A DNA stretch of 64,000 nt from positions 372,001-436,000 of the forward strand of contig NZ_JAGKSP010000003.1 in NCBI RefSeq assembly GCF_017942085.1. Reading direction: 5' to 3'. Both the position numbers and the translations under genes were made by a program. Positions 1-7,428 of the stretch are shown here, one piece after another. The notes under the pieces are model-generated. The model searched no databases. It had not been told where the DNA came from and saw nothing but the letters and a program-made list of their open reading frames with translations. Position 1 is the first letter of the stretch, and each line of letters opens with the position of its first letter. This stretch comes from Paenibacillus lignilyticus (GTDB lineage: Bacteria > Bacillota > Bacilli > Paenibacillales > Paenibacillaceae).

Positions 1-378
1 TTCCGCGATTTCGCGGGCGGAGTGTTTCAGACCGAACATCTCCATTTGCTCCGGTGTTGGTCCGATAAATACGATTCCACGCTCGCGGCAAGCACGGGCG
101 AACGCGGCATTTTCGCTGAGAAACCCGTAACCCGGGTGGATCGCCTGTGCGCCGGTATCCAGGGCGGTTTGGAGAATCCGATCCACGTCCAGGTAGCTTT
201 CTTTGGCAGGACCGCTCCCGATTAATACCGCTTCGTCTGCGCCATCGACATGAAGGCTGTCTTGATCTGCCTGCGTATAGACGGCAACGGATTGGATGCC
301 AAGCTTGCGAAGAGTACGTTCAATTCGAACGGCGATTGCGCCGCGGTTGGCGATAAGAACTTTAGTGAACATGGACAT
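1..378 (-). CDS. urea/guanidine carboxylase, N-terminal biotin carboxylase part (partial)
   Basis: Only the first 126 codons are present; the gene runs off the left edge. The start (ATG at 378) follows GGGAGGG by 7 nt. The protein begins MSMFTKVLIANRGAIAVRI and continues with HPGYGFLSENAAFA and FGLKHSARE, the opening of a biotin carboxylase domain; the FGLKH-ARE stretch is typical of urea carboxylase rather than acetyl-CoA or pyruvate carboxylase. Family knowledge: enzymes of this type lying with UAAP1/UAAP2 and a guanidine-I riboswitch carboxylate guanidine to carboxyguanidine using ATP and bicarbonate, and allophanate hydrolase finishes the pathway. It is the third gene of the operon, 35 nt after UAAP2. 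Guanidine as the preferred substrate is inferred from the riboswitch. Confidence 0.88.
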   Translation of the reverse strand, partial: MSMFTKVLIANRGAIAVRIERTLRKLGIQSVAVYTQADQDSLHVDGADEAVLIGSGPAKESYLDVDRILQTALDTGAQAIHPGYGFLSENAAFARACRERGIVFIGPTPEQMEMFGLKHSAREIAE

Positions 379-413
379 GGTGTTTCCCTCCCGTAATGGA
401 ACTCTATTTCTCT

Positions 414-1067
414 CTATGGATTCCAGATCAACACCCGAATCGGAGTTGGGTTATAGGCATTACATGGATTATTTAATTGAGGACAATTGCTGATTAACAC
501 CATTGTGCGGGCAATCGATTCCATCTCTACATAACAACCCGGTGCCGACACCCCATCGGCAAACCGCAGCCCGCCATCTTGTGACACCGGTACATTCATG
601 AAGAAATTCACATTGGGTGCCAAATCCCGTTTCGTATAGCCGCCATCATGTTTGGCCAGCTGCAGCATGAAGGTATCGCGGCAATTGTGCATTTGGAGCT
701 TCTCATGCGCATACCGCACAGTATTACTCTGAGCGGAACAAGAGCCGCCGACCGTGTCATGTCTGCCGCAAGTATCGGCTACGATCTTCACCAGTTCTTT
801 GCCGGATTCAGCCCTAAGCACGGAGCCTGTCGTTAAATAAATGTTTCCTTGTCCCGTAATGGTCGCGACCGCACTATAATGGTCTTCCGGATTCTCCGCA
901 TCGTAGAACAACGTATCAGCCGCTTGGTTCCCTTCCAAATCCACGATCCGCAGTACTTGCCCCGGCTGAAGCTCCTTCATCCAGCCATCCCCCGCCAATA
1001 CAATTTCATCTATAATTGCCGTTTCCGGTTGCAGTAAACTTTCGTGTCGGTTAAATGCAGTAGTCAT
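414..1067 (-). CDS. urea carboxylase-associated protein 2 (UAAP2, DUF1989), probable carboxyguanidine deiminase subunit
   Basis: 217 aa. Recognisable DUF1989/UAAP2 sequence: LEGNQAADTLFYDAENPEDH near residue 45, GNIYLTTGSVLRA, then VADTCGRHDTVGGSCSAQSN with the family Cys/His residues. Published work on guanidine-utilising bacteria assigns the UAAP pair to a two-subunit carboxyguanidine deiminase (CgdAB) that converts carboxyguanidine to allophanate and ammonia. It lies between UAAP1 (68 nt upstream) and the carboxylase (35 nt downstream) on one strand, so co-transcription from the riboswitch promoter is likely. The ATG is preceded by AGGAGG-like sequence. The specific deiminase role is family inference, not visible directly. 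Confidence 0.9.
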   Translation of the reverse strand: MTTAFNRHESLLQPETAIIDEIVLAGDGWMKELQPGQVLRIVDLEGNQAADTLFYDAENPEDHYSAVATITGQGNIYLTTGSVLRAESGKELVKIVADTCGRHDTVGGSCSAQSNTVRYAHEKLQMHNCRDTFMLQLAKHDGGYTKRDLAPNVNFFMNVPVSQDGGLRFADGVSAPGCYVEMESIARTMVLISNCPQLNNPCNAYNPTPIRVLIWNP

Positions 1068-1135
1068 CGTAGTTCCTCCTTATGAATAGTTGCACGATTG
1101 AATCTATATGGCCGCATTGCGCTTATTGAGATGGA

Positions 1136-1861
1136 TCAGCGGCCTGCGAGCAAGTAGTACTCCGCCGTATTCTCGAATGCTCGCCGGTTCTCGGATCTAA
1201 AGTTGCAGCAATAATCCGTATCCAGATCGACAGCCGGGGCAGGCAGCACCTCAAGCTGTACAGGAGCTGTCGGATAGTGAGTGCTCGGATTCAACGGGTT
1301 CGGCGTATTCGACACGACGAGGAGAATGTCCATCTCTGTCCGAAGCGTTACGGAAGCACCTTCCTTACAATGTGAGGCATCATAGATCATTCGGCCCACG
1401 TCGTTACAGCTCACCTTCGAGAACAAATTGACGACCGGCCCCATATCGCGGATGCCTAAACCGCTGCGGACGAGCTCTACCGCGAAATTCTCATAGCCGC
1501 TGCGCAGCCATTCATTCCGAAGCTGTTGATAGGTGGATTGGCCATACTTGGCATCTGTGGTAGCGCGAGTCATAAAGCCGGTTATCGTGTCATGCCAGCC
1601 TAAATCATCTTCGACGAAGCTCGCCATTGCGCGGCCGTTATCGCTCATCAGAATATTTCCGCGAGTCAAATGTGCCGTATATTGGGCTTTCAGTGTGTCC
1701 GGCATGTTGTAGCGCTCCGTCAAATCATCCGCGTGAAACATCATGACCGACAAATTCGCGTTATCCTGCAAGGCCGTAAACCGAAGTAACCTTCCTCTGC
1801 TGATCCTCGCAGACCATTTATCCCCTGCCCCAAAGGTGGTGCTCCATAAGCTTGTCGTCAT
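1136..1861 (-). CDS. urea carboxylase-associated protein 1 (UAAP1, DUF1989), probable carboxyguanidine deiminase subunit
   Basis: 241 aa and first gene of the guanidine operon. It has the UAAP1 hallmark block (LTERYNMPDTLKAQYTAHL near residue 48, NILMSDNGRAMASF, EDDLGWHDTITG) that distinguishes it from UAAP2. The ATG at 1861 follows GAGGAGGAA. UAAP1 and UAAP2 are distant paralogues and are thought to act as one heteromeric deiminase on carboxyguanidine. The 5' leader is a guanidine-I riboswitch ending in an intrinsic terminator about 33 nt before the start codon, so expression should require guanidine. The gene pair is complete with no frameshift. Confidence 0.9.
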   Translation of the reverse strand: MTTSLWSTTFGAGDKWSARISRGRLLRFTALQDNANLSVMMFHADDLTERYNMPDTLKAQYTAHLTRGNILMSDNGRAMASFVEDDLGWHDTITGFMTRATTDAKYGQSTYQQLRNEWLRSGYENFAVELVRSGLGIRDMGPVVNLFSKVSCNDVGRMIYDASHCKEGASVTLRTEMDILLVVSNTPNPLNPSTHYPTAPVQLEVLPAPAVDLDTDYCCNFRSENRRAFENTAEYYLLAGR

Positions 1862-1893
1862 TGAATATTCCTCCTCGAAAAGTGATTGAAATA

Positions 1894-2016
1894 TAAAAAG
1901 CCCGAGAGATTGGTTTCTCCCAGGCTTTTATCCTTCCGTGTTATGCAGCGCTGCCGCACACCATCTCTCGGACCAGTCTTACATGAAAGAATCGCTCACG
2001 CAACGGAACCCTAGAT
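1894..2016 (-). promoter_or_regulatory. guanidine-I (ykkC subtype 1) riboswitch with terminator, catabolic operon
   Basis: On the minus strand, in order: CTAGGGTTCCG (about 2014-2004), GGTCCGAGAG, GCGGCAGCGC, ACACGGAAGGATAAAAGCC and TGGGAGA. The ACGG element near the 3' end places it with subtype 1 (guanidine) rather than the ppGpp, PRPP or nucleotide-binding subtypes. The AAGCCTGGGAGA segment can instead pair with TCTCTCGGGCTT, followed by five T residues (hairpin at about 1929-1897). Binding of guanidine should therefore block the terminator and turn the operon on. The leader sits 33 nt upstream of UAAP1. Confidence 0.93.
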
Positions 2017-2083
2017 GATTAGTTGTCCTCAATAGCTAACATGAGAACCGATATTCAATTGTTAAAACCTGCTATTGATTCGT

Positions 2084-2113
2084 ATTATAGGGGGGTTTTC
2101 GTGAAAGTGTCAA
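2084..2113 (-). promoter_or_regulatory. sigma-A promoter of the guanidine operon
   Basis: Perfect TTGACA (2113-2108) and perfect TATAAT (2089-2084) on the minus strand, separated by 18 nt that include a run of six C. Transcription would start near 2077, about 60 nt before the riboswitch aptamer. Confidence 0.75.
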
Positions 2114-2119
2114 TCCTTA

Positions 2120-2136
2120 TGTAAGGTATTATTACA
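2120..2136. promoter_or_regulatory. GlnR/TnrA-type operator upstream of the guanidine operon
   Basis: TGTAAGGTATTATTACA is an exact match to TGTNA-N7-TNACA, the nitrogen-control box of Bacillota TnrA and GlnR. Its centre (2128) is about 51 nt upstream of the predicted start near 2077, the spacing at which TnrA/GlnR activate in known promoters. Activation under nitrogen limitation is inferred. Confidence 0.65.
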
Positions 2137-2168
2137 TTAACGTTCGTTAGGCAATACAAACAGCACCT

Positions 2169-2211
2169 AAAAAAAACCTCCCCTGCGTGCGTTTGGCGCA
2201 CTTAGGAGAGG
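2169..2211 (-). terminator. intrinsic terminator of the LtaS-like gene
   Basis: Minus strand: CCTCTCCTAAGTGCGC, loop CAAAC, GCACGCAGGGGAGG, then eight T. It lies just after the LtaS-like stop codon. Confidence 0.8.
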
Positions 2212-2228
2212 ATGAATCGGGAACTAAT

Positions 2229-4178
2229 TTAATGTCGCTGCGGAAGCGATTTTACATACCGGTCGGATACATCCATCAGTTGCATCACATAATCATAGTC
2301 GCTTCGATAAGGAGTAAGATTCGTCACCGGCTCCAGCGTTCGAATGTTTACCGCTTTGCCATCCTCGAAGCCTTTGCCCGGCACAAACAGAATGTCATCG
2401 TTGTAGAACGAGCCTGTCGGCAAATAATAACGCGTTCCAAACACATTCCGGTCTACATTAAGCAAATCATGGCCGAAGGCCGTAAACTGTTCATCCTTCA
2501 GCGACACGCCGAGCAAATTCGCGACTGTCGGCATAATATCCAGCTGGCCGCCTACACGTTCGACTACCTTCCCTTGCTGACCGGGGGCATGAATAATTAG
2601 CGGGATATTAAACCGACTCACTTGCGGGTCGTATTTAATTCCAAGCGCTTGCTTCACAAACGCAGGATCGTTCTCGTCCGGCTGGAGTCCAAAATGGTCT
2701 CCATACAGCACCAAAACGGTATTATCCCATTGCCCCGTCGCTTTGAGCTTATCGATTAACGTTCCGATTGCATAATCCGTATAGTTGACGCCGAGCAAAT
2801 AGTTGCCCAGCTGTGTTCCTTTCAACTGCTCCGGAAGTTTCATTTTCATGCGATCCAATGGAACTTCGAACGGAAAGTGATTCGACACGGTAATAAACTG
2901 ACCGTAATACGGCTTGCTGCCGCCGCTTACTTCCTGCAGCTTCTCGACTCCAACGCGGAACAACTCCTCATCCGAAGCTCCGAAGCTGTTATAGTGATCG
3001 TTTTTGTAATAAGGCTTGTCAAAATAATGATCAAACCCCAGTGCTGCGTAGAGCTTGTTGCGATCCCAGAATGTCACATCGTTCACATGGAACGTATTTG
3101 TGACATAGCCGCTTTTCTTCAGCAACTTCGGGAGACTGGGGATATCACGATCCCCATAACCGGTAGACATCGCGATTTTCGCGGTCGGGTAGATGGACGT
3201 GTTGGACATAAACTCGGCATCCGATGTATTCCCCTGCCCGATTTGCTGGAACACATTCGGGAAATAGAAGCTTTCATCTGCCAGCTTGTTCAGCACGGGT
3301 GTCAGCTCCTGGCCGCCAACGGACAAATGAATCGGAAAGTTCTGAAACGCCTCCATCTGGATGATGATCAGATTCTTGCCCTTCTGCGTGCCGTAATAGG
3401 CCGCCGGAGCTCCGCCCGCCCCATCCTTATAAGGATAGCTTGTTTGAAGATCGCTTGCTTCCTGCGTGATTTTGTCGATATCCCCTTCAGCGGCTACGCT
3501 GTTATCTTGTGCCGCTTTAATGGCTGCGGAGATTTGGTAATTCAAGAAACCTTCCTGCTCTGCTTCGACAAGTTCATTTTCGATGGGCATGCCTACTTGA
3601 ATGACACGAGCCGAAAGCGCGAAACTCAGGATCAGAATCAGCGTCATCACGACACGATAAATCGGCGTCACGGACCGCTTGCTGTATCCGCCGTTACTGC
3701 TCCAAGAGCGGCGACGGCGCGAACCTCTCACGGTAGTGATGATCCATATTGCCAACCCAATCGCCAAATCGGCAAAAAACAAGAAGTGATTCAATTGGAT
3801 CGTCGATTCTACGCTTGATCCGATTTTCGTCACCTGATGCAGCTCGTACAGAGCCGTATAGGTCGGTACGTTCCCGAAATGTTCGAAATAAACAGCCGAC
3901 GAGAATAACGCGAAGGAATAAATGAGATTCACCGCGCCGTATATGGCAGTTCGGAGCTTACTTGGTGTAACCAGTTCTATTACGCTGAGCAAGACCAAGA
4001 TAGCGCCAAGGTCCGCGAAAATATGCGACACATCAATTTCGTGAAATAAAAAATAGCGCAGCAGCAGCATTTTGGCAAAGAATAGTGCAATTGCCAAATA
4101 GAATAACGGAATTCTCGCATTCTTCTCCTGATTCAGAGAAAGCAGCGTCCCCCGCTGATGGATCGGAAAATGATTCAT
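2229..4178 (-). CDS. lipoteichoic acid synthase-like membrane sulfatase (LtaS family)
   Basis: About 649 aa from the ATG at 4178. Five membrane segments occupy roughly the first 200 residues and an extracellular sulfatase-fold domain follows. The conserved GNTSDAEFMSNTSIYP supplies the catalytic Thr; FHVNDVTFWDR, SNHFPFEV and LYGDHFGLQ are the family metal and substrate motifs. LtaS enzymes transfer glycerol-phosphate from phosphatidylglycerol to the growing lipoteichoic acid chain outside the membrane. An in-frame upstream start would overlap the previous gene; the chosen ATG lies 23 nt after that gene's stop and has only a weak, distant AGAAGG. A long basic stretch near residue 175 links the membrane part to the enzyme domain. 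LtaS primase-type or YfnI/YqgS-type paralogy cannot be decided. Confidence 0.88.
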   Translation of the reverse strand: MNHFPIHQRGTLLSLNQEKNARIPLFYLAIALFFAKMLLLRYFLFHEIDVSHIFADLGAILVLLSVIELVTPSKLRTAIYGAVNLIYSFALFSSAVYFEHFGNVPTYTALYELHQVTKIGSSVESTIQLNHFLFFADLAIGLAIWIITTVRGSRRRRSWSSNGGYSKRSVTPIYRVVMTLILILSFALSARVIQVGMPIENELVEAEQEGFLNYQISAAIKAAQDNSVAAEGDIDKITQEASDLQTSYPYKDGAGGAPAAYYGTQKGKNLIIIQMEAFQNFPIHLSVGGQELTPVLNKLADESFYFPNVFQQIGQGNTSDAEFMSNTSIYPTAKIAMSTGYGDRDIPSLPKLLKKSGYVTNTFHVNDVTFWDRNKLYAALGFDHYFDKPYYKNDHYNSFGASDEELFRVGVEKLQEVSGGSKPYYGQFITVSNHFPFEVPLDRMKMKLPEQLKGTQLGNYLLGVNYTDYAIGTLIDKLKATGQWDNTVLVLYGDHFGLQPDENDPAFVKQALGIKYDPQVSRFNIPLIIHAPGQQGKVVERVGGQLDIMPTVANLLGVSLKDEQFTAFGHDLLNVDRNVFGTRYYLPTGSFYNDDILFVPGKGFEDGKAVNIRTLEPVTNLTPYRSDYDYVMQLMDVSDRYVKSLPQRH

Positions 4179-4201
4179 AACGACTTTCTGTACCTTCTTT
4201 C

Positions 4202-5080
4202 TTATAAGCTGAACCGTTGTCGGAAGCCGCACTTCCGGCATAGCTCCTCGACAACTTCCCTGCGCGAGAATCCGTCATACAGCCGGTTCGCGCGGTCGCC
4301 TTCCATGATGTCTGAGAACGGTGTCTGATGAATGTTGCCAAGATTGATGACGCCTTCGCCGTCTAAGCAGCAAGGCACTACCGTGCCGTCAACCAGAATG
4401 CCGGCTTGATTGCGCAGCGCATGGCAGAACCCTTTGCCCTCGTCTTCTTTCTCCTTCAGATCCGGCCACTTAAACTCCACCTCGTGGTTCAAATATACGC
4501 GATCCGCGATCTTTATCCCATTCCCGCGCTGGAACTTCTCTTGAATGCGGAAATCCAAATCGAAGGCTTCCTCGATCTGCTGCAAAATCTCTTGATTGCG
4601 GTTAACTTCCACATTGACCTCATTGTCTTCAGCCAAATTCCATAACCGAAGCGACACCAGCATGTCCGAGGTAGCCACAGCCTCTTTCACGAACGACAGC
4701 ACGCTGCCAACGTAACCTTCTTTATCAACGGAACCTTCATGTCCGTCAAAGCTATGCAGCGAGAAGTTCATTTGACGAAGAGCGGGTTTGCCCATGATCT
4801 TATGTTTGGCTTTGTGCAGCAGCGTTCCGTTCGTCGTAATATTCACCTTAAATCCGCGCTCATGACTGAGATCCAGCAGCTGATCAATCTTCGGATGCAG
4901 CAGCGGTTCGCCTTTTAGGTGAAAGTAGATATAGTCGGTGTGCGGTTTGATTTCATCTAGAATTTTCGTGAAATCTTCGATCTTGATGAAGCTCGCCTGA
5001 CGTTTCGTTTGTGGACAGAAGGAGCAAGCCAGGTTGCAGACACTCGTTATTTCGATATAAAATTTCTTGAACTTTTTCAT
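4202..5080 (-). CDS. radical SAM protein with C-terminal SPASM-like cysteines
   Basis: 292 aa. C15-x3-C19-x2-C22 (SVCNLACSFCP) is the canonical SAM-binding 4Fe-4S motif, followed by YFHLKGEPLLHP and TNGTLLH of the radical SAM barrel. The C-terminal part has DGTVVPCCLDGEG and CRKCGF, resembling a SPASM domain that binds auxiliary clusters and is common in peptide or protein-modifying enzymes. The substrate is unknown. The next gene is the LtaS-like enzyme only 23 nt downstream on the same strand, so the two are probably one transcript, but no precursor peptide gene is visible nearby. Confidence 0.85.
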   Translation of the reverse strand: MKKFKKFYIEITSVCNLACSFCPQTKRQASFIKIEDFTKILDEIKPHTDYIYFHLKGEPLLHPKIDQLLDLSHERGFKVNITTNGTLLHKAKHKIMGKPALRQMNFSLHSFDGHEGSVDKEGYVGSVLSFVKEAVATSDMLVSLRLWNLAEDNEVNVEVNRNQEILQQIEEAFDLDFRIQEKFQRGNGIKIADRVYLNHEVEFKWPDLKEKEDEGKGFCHALRNQAGILVDGTVVPCCLDGEGVINLGNIHQTPFSDIMEGDRANRLYDGFSRREVVEELCRKCGFRQRFSL

Positions 5081-5199
5081 CCCGATTAGGCCCCGTTCAT
5101 ACGATCATTATAGGTTGCGGTGCAATAACATACCCTCCATTATAAATCGCCGACGCAAAAGCTGTCCACTTAAGGACACTGGAAACGTCGGTTTTGCCG

Positions 5200-5229
5200 T
5201 TGACACAAGGGCATTTCGCAACTTATAAT
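5200..5229 (+). promoter_or_regulatory. sigma-A promoter of the FhuF-like gene
   Basis: TTGACA at 5200-5205 and TATAAT at 5224-5229 with an 18-nt spacer, about 50 nt upstream of the coding start. No Fur box is evident over it. Confidence 0.7.
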
Positions 5230-5277
5230 TGCTATTCATGCAATTGAGAAATATTATCAAAGGAGTGCACGCCAATA

Positions 5278-6081
5278 ATGATGAACGAGCCCGTCATCGA
5301 TTTCTCGCAATTCGATTCGTATTACATACGCGTGTCGCCGACTGGTGCTGCAACCCCCTCCTTCGAGATGCCTGCGACTGATTTTTCGCGCGTCGATGCA
5401 GTGAAGAAAGCGATTGAGATCGCAAGTTTGACGGCGCGCGCTACCGGCCCAGAGCTGGCAGCTTCTTTTATCGGCGGCTCATTATTCAATTTGTGCAAAG
5501 CAAGACTGCTCTTACTGTCCCGATATAACATCCTTCTTGACATGTCGCTTGATAAACTCACGTTTCAAATGGAAGATTTCGGGACTTACAATATGTTCGG
5601 CTATAAGCTGCATGAAGTCCGCTATACAGTCCTACCGGATGATGCCGACCGCGGAGAGCTTGTCCGAGACGCGCTTGAGGCAGATTTTCGAGACGTTGTT
5701 GGACCGATACTGAACGCCCTTGCTTCTGCGGGGAACCTCAAACCAGCTGTCATATGGATGCAATTCGGCAGCATGCTGGCTAACATGATAACCACTTTCG
5801 AGGCAAAAGAAACCCATGACGCCGTGCGGGAGCGCTTCGCTCACGATTGCAAGGTGCTCACGGAACAGCTCGAACCGGGCCTATTCGGCAGCAGACGCAA
5901 TCCTTTCGCACATAAGCCTAGATATGTCGACAGCCCCTACCAGCTCGGCGGCAAAACGATGATTCGTTCCGGCTGCTGCATGTACCACTGCCGCGAAGAC
6001 GGCGACATGTGCTACAACTGCCCAAAACTCACCACCTCTCAGCGCGAAGAACGCTACGCGCGCATTGTCGGAGCGAGCTAG
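5278..6081 (+). CDS. FhuF-like 2Fe-2S ferric-siderophore reductase
   Basis: 267 aa, starting at tandem ATGs after AAAGGAG. The C terminus carries SGCCMYHCREDGDMCYNCP: CC-x10-C-x2-C, the exact cysteine spacing of the FhuF 2Fe-2S cluster. The N-terminal 200 residues match the low-conservation helical part of the family. FhuF-type proteins reduce ferric iron in imported siderophores in the cytoplasm. It stands alone: a consensus promoter precedes it and a strong terminator follows, with no siderophore transporter in the window. The usual Fur operator was looked for upstream and not found, which is odd for this function. Confidence 0.82.
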   Translation: MMNEPVIDFSQFDSYYIRVSPTGAATPSFEMPATDFSRVDAVKKAIEIASLTARATGPELAASFIGGSLFNLCKARLLLLSRYNILLDMSLDKLTFQMEDFGTYNMFGYKLHEVRYTVLPDDADRGELVRDALEADFRDVVGPILNALASAGNLKPAVIWMQFGSMLANMITTFEAKETHDAVRERFAHDCKVLTEQLEPGLFGSRRNPFAHKPRYVDSPYQLGGKTMIRSGCCMYHCREDGDMCYNCPKLTTSQREERYARIVGAS

Positions 6082-6090
6082 AACATTAAC

Positions 6091-6125
6091 GGCTGAACGG
6101 ATTATTATCCCGTTCAGCCTTTTTT
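6091..6125 (+). terminator. intrinsic terminator after the FhuF-like gene
   Basis: GGCTGAACGG, loop ATTATTATC, CCGTTCAGCC followed by six T. Confidence 0.85.
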
Positions 6126-6164
6126 GAACCAACTCGCGCCAATCCACCTGGCCGCACGCCTCCG

Positions 6165-6545
6165 CGGCGGACGCTGAGAATCGGAATATCCTACTCTCAG
6201 AGTCAAACCCACACCGAATTGTCGCCGAGCGTCGGAAAAACCGTCTCTCAGCATGCAAACTACGCACTTTTATCCCGAGGTGGGGGCTGAGAGTCGGGGA
6301 ATCCGACTCTCAGAGCCATATCCACGCCGAATTGACGCAGAGAATCGGAAAAACCGTCTCTCAGCATGCAAACCAACCACCTTCACGCAGCGATAGAAGC
6401 TGAGAGTTCGAAAATCGCACTCTCAGCTCCGAAATCACGCCGATCTAATGCCGAGAGTTCCACAATCGCACTCTCAGCTCCAACATCACGCCGAAGTGAT
6501 GCTGAAAGCTCCAAATTCGCACTCTCAGCACTCCAAGACACCGTC
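6165..6545. repeat. intergenic array of about seven imperfect hairpin repeats
   Basis: Successive units of roughly 50-58 bp, each built round a dyad such as CTGAGAGTTCG...CGCACTCTCAG, separated by a shared tail like TCACGCCGA. Units begin near 6173, 6228, 6287, 6341, 6399, 6451 and 6502. The first four form a higher-order duplication: 6173-6285 and 6287-6398 align along their whole length (both contain GGAAAAACCGTCTCTCAGCA). Each unit could fold into a stem-loop on either strand. No convincing gene is found in this 545-bp gap; open frames across it merely translate the repeat. Confidence 0.7.
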
Positions 6546-6587
6546 CACTCCGGTTTCGGCGCACATTCCGCCACCCAGCAACCTCAA

Positions 6588-6613
6588 CAAAAAAGGCAGC
6601 CACATGGCTGCCT
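6588..6613 (-). terminator. intrinsic terminator of the minus-strand hypothetical gene
   Basis: Minus strand: GGCAGCCATGTGGCTGCC then six T, directly after the stop at 6627. Confidence 0.85.
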
Positions 6614-6626
6614 CCAATAATCATCG

Positions 6627-6953
6627 TTACTCACTCGTCAGCATGGCGTGCATTTCGTCCTTCGTTCGCTCCTGCCGAAGTACATGCTCCGCGGAGATGT
6701 CGGACTTGTTCTCGTTGCGGAACCACTTGCCATCCAGGTAGTAGCCGTTGACTCGAGCCATGGAGTAGAACGCGCACAGCTGATTGGCAATTCGGATGGC
6801 ATGCTCTTTGGTTTGGGCCGAATATAACGTATTACCGAAACTGAGTGGATTGTTGTTGCATTGAATGTTGACATTAAATGGCCCTTCATCACCTTCTACC
6901 TGCTTCACCAAAATTTGATTGTTGTAGCAATTGAGCAGATAATGAACTGTCAT
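6627..6953 (-). CDS. hypothetical protein, 108 aa
   Basis: I do not recognise this family. From the ATG at 6953 (weak AAGGCGG before it) the protein reads MTVHYLLNCYNNQILVKQVE, then a middle segment with NNNPLSFGNTLYSAQ and an acidic/basic C terminus ending KDEMHAMLTSE. There are no membrane segments or signal peptide. The reading frame stays open upstream to 7019, so a longer 130-aa form is possible. A strong terminator directly downstream supports a real transcript. It lies 98 nt downstream of the DUF6509-like gene on the same strand. Confidence 0.55.
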   Translation of the reverse strand: MTVHYLLNCYNNQILVKQVEGDEGPFNVNIQCNNNPLSFGNTLYSAQTKEHAIRIANQLCAFYSMARVNGYYLDGKWFRNENKSDISAEHVLRQERTKDEMHAMLTSE

Positions 6954-7050
6954 GTCATACACCGCCTTAATCACTTTGTTTCGGCACGCTGTTTGCTTGC
7001 CGTACAAACTATTACACAAGCCTGCTCATTTCTAAGCAGTTCACCTTATT

Positions 7051-7347
7051 CTATTCTTCGGCTTCCGAGAAATGCGCTTTACAAAAACTATCAATTAGCT
7101 GCTCTTCCTCGTCTTCCAGCTCGGCATCGACATAGCGATCGTTAATGCTTTCGTACAGCTCATACTTCACGATGCCGGACGCCTCGCCATCCACTTTATA
7201 AATGACGCGGATATAAACGCCATTCTCCACGAACAGCTCATCATCCTCAGGCAAGTCCACATCCAGCCTAAACTCATATCGATCGCCTGCAAGAATGCCG
7301 AACGGATCTTTAACTTTATCCACCGAAAATGCCGTAATCGAAATCAT
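7051..7347 (-). CDS. small acidic protein, DUF6509-like
   Basis: 98 aa, starting at an ATG with GAAGGGATGAGG just before it. The sequence (KDPFGILAGDRYEFRLDVD, DELFVENGVYIRVIY, ending in an acidic helix ELEDEEEQLIDSFCK) resembles a short Bacillota family recalled as DUF6509, which has no assigned function. It is soluble and has no signal peptide. The predicted isoelectric point is clearly acidic. The gene is single, with the hypothetical 6627 gene downstream and adaB upstream in the same direction. Confidence 0.65.
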   Translation of the reverse strand: MISITAFSVDKVKDPFGILAGDRYEFRLDVDLPEDDELFVENGVYIRVIYKVDGEASGIVKYELYESINDRYVDAELEDEEEQLIDSFCKAHFSEAEE

Positions 7348-7428
7348 TGCCTCATCCCTTCAAATTCCTCAAGTTATGCCTCATGTGTTAGTATATCGTC
7401 TATTTCCATTCCTTTAAACACCTGCGCC

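Noticed and set aside
1894..2016. ppGpp or PRPP class of ykkC riboswitch as an alternative to guanidine-I
   Set aside because: The 3' ACGG segment and the catabolic gene content fit subtype 1; the same holds for the copy at 9986.
2877..3818. A 313-codon open frame antisense to the LtaS-like gene
   Set aside because: It is a codon-bias shadow of a real, conserved gene.
6165..6545. CRISPR-like spacing of the repeat units
   Set aside because: Units are imperfect, the intervening parts are themselves related, and no cas gene is near.
6366..6620. Open frames on both strands across the hairpin array (about 60-97 aa)
   Set aside because: They simply translate the repeat on both strands, give low-complexity SESS/SALS-like protein, and lack ribosome sites.
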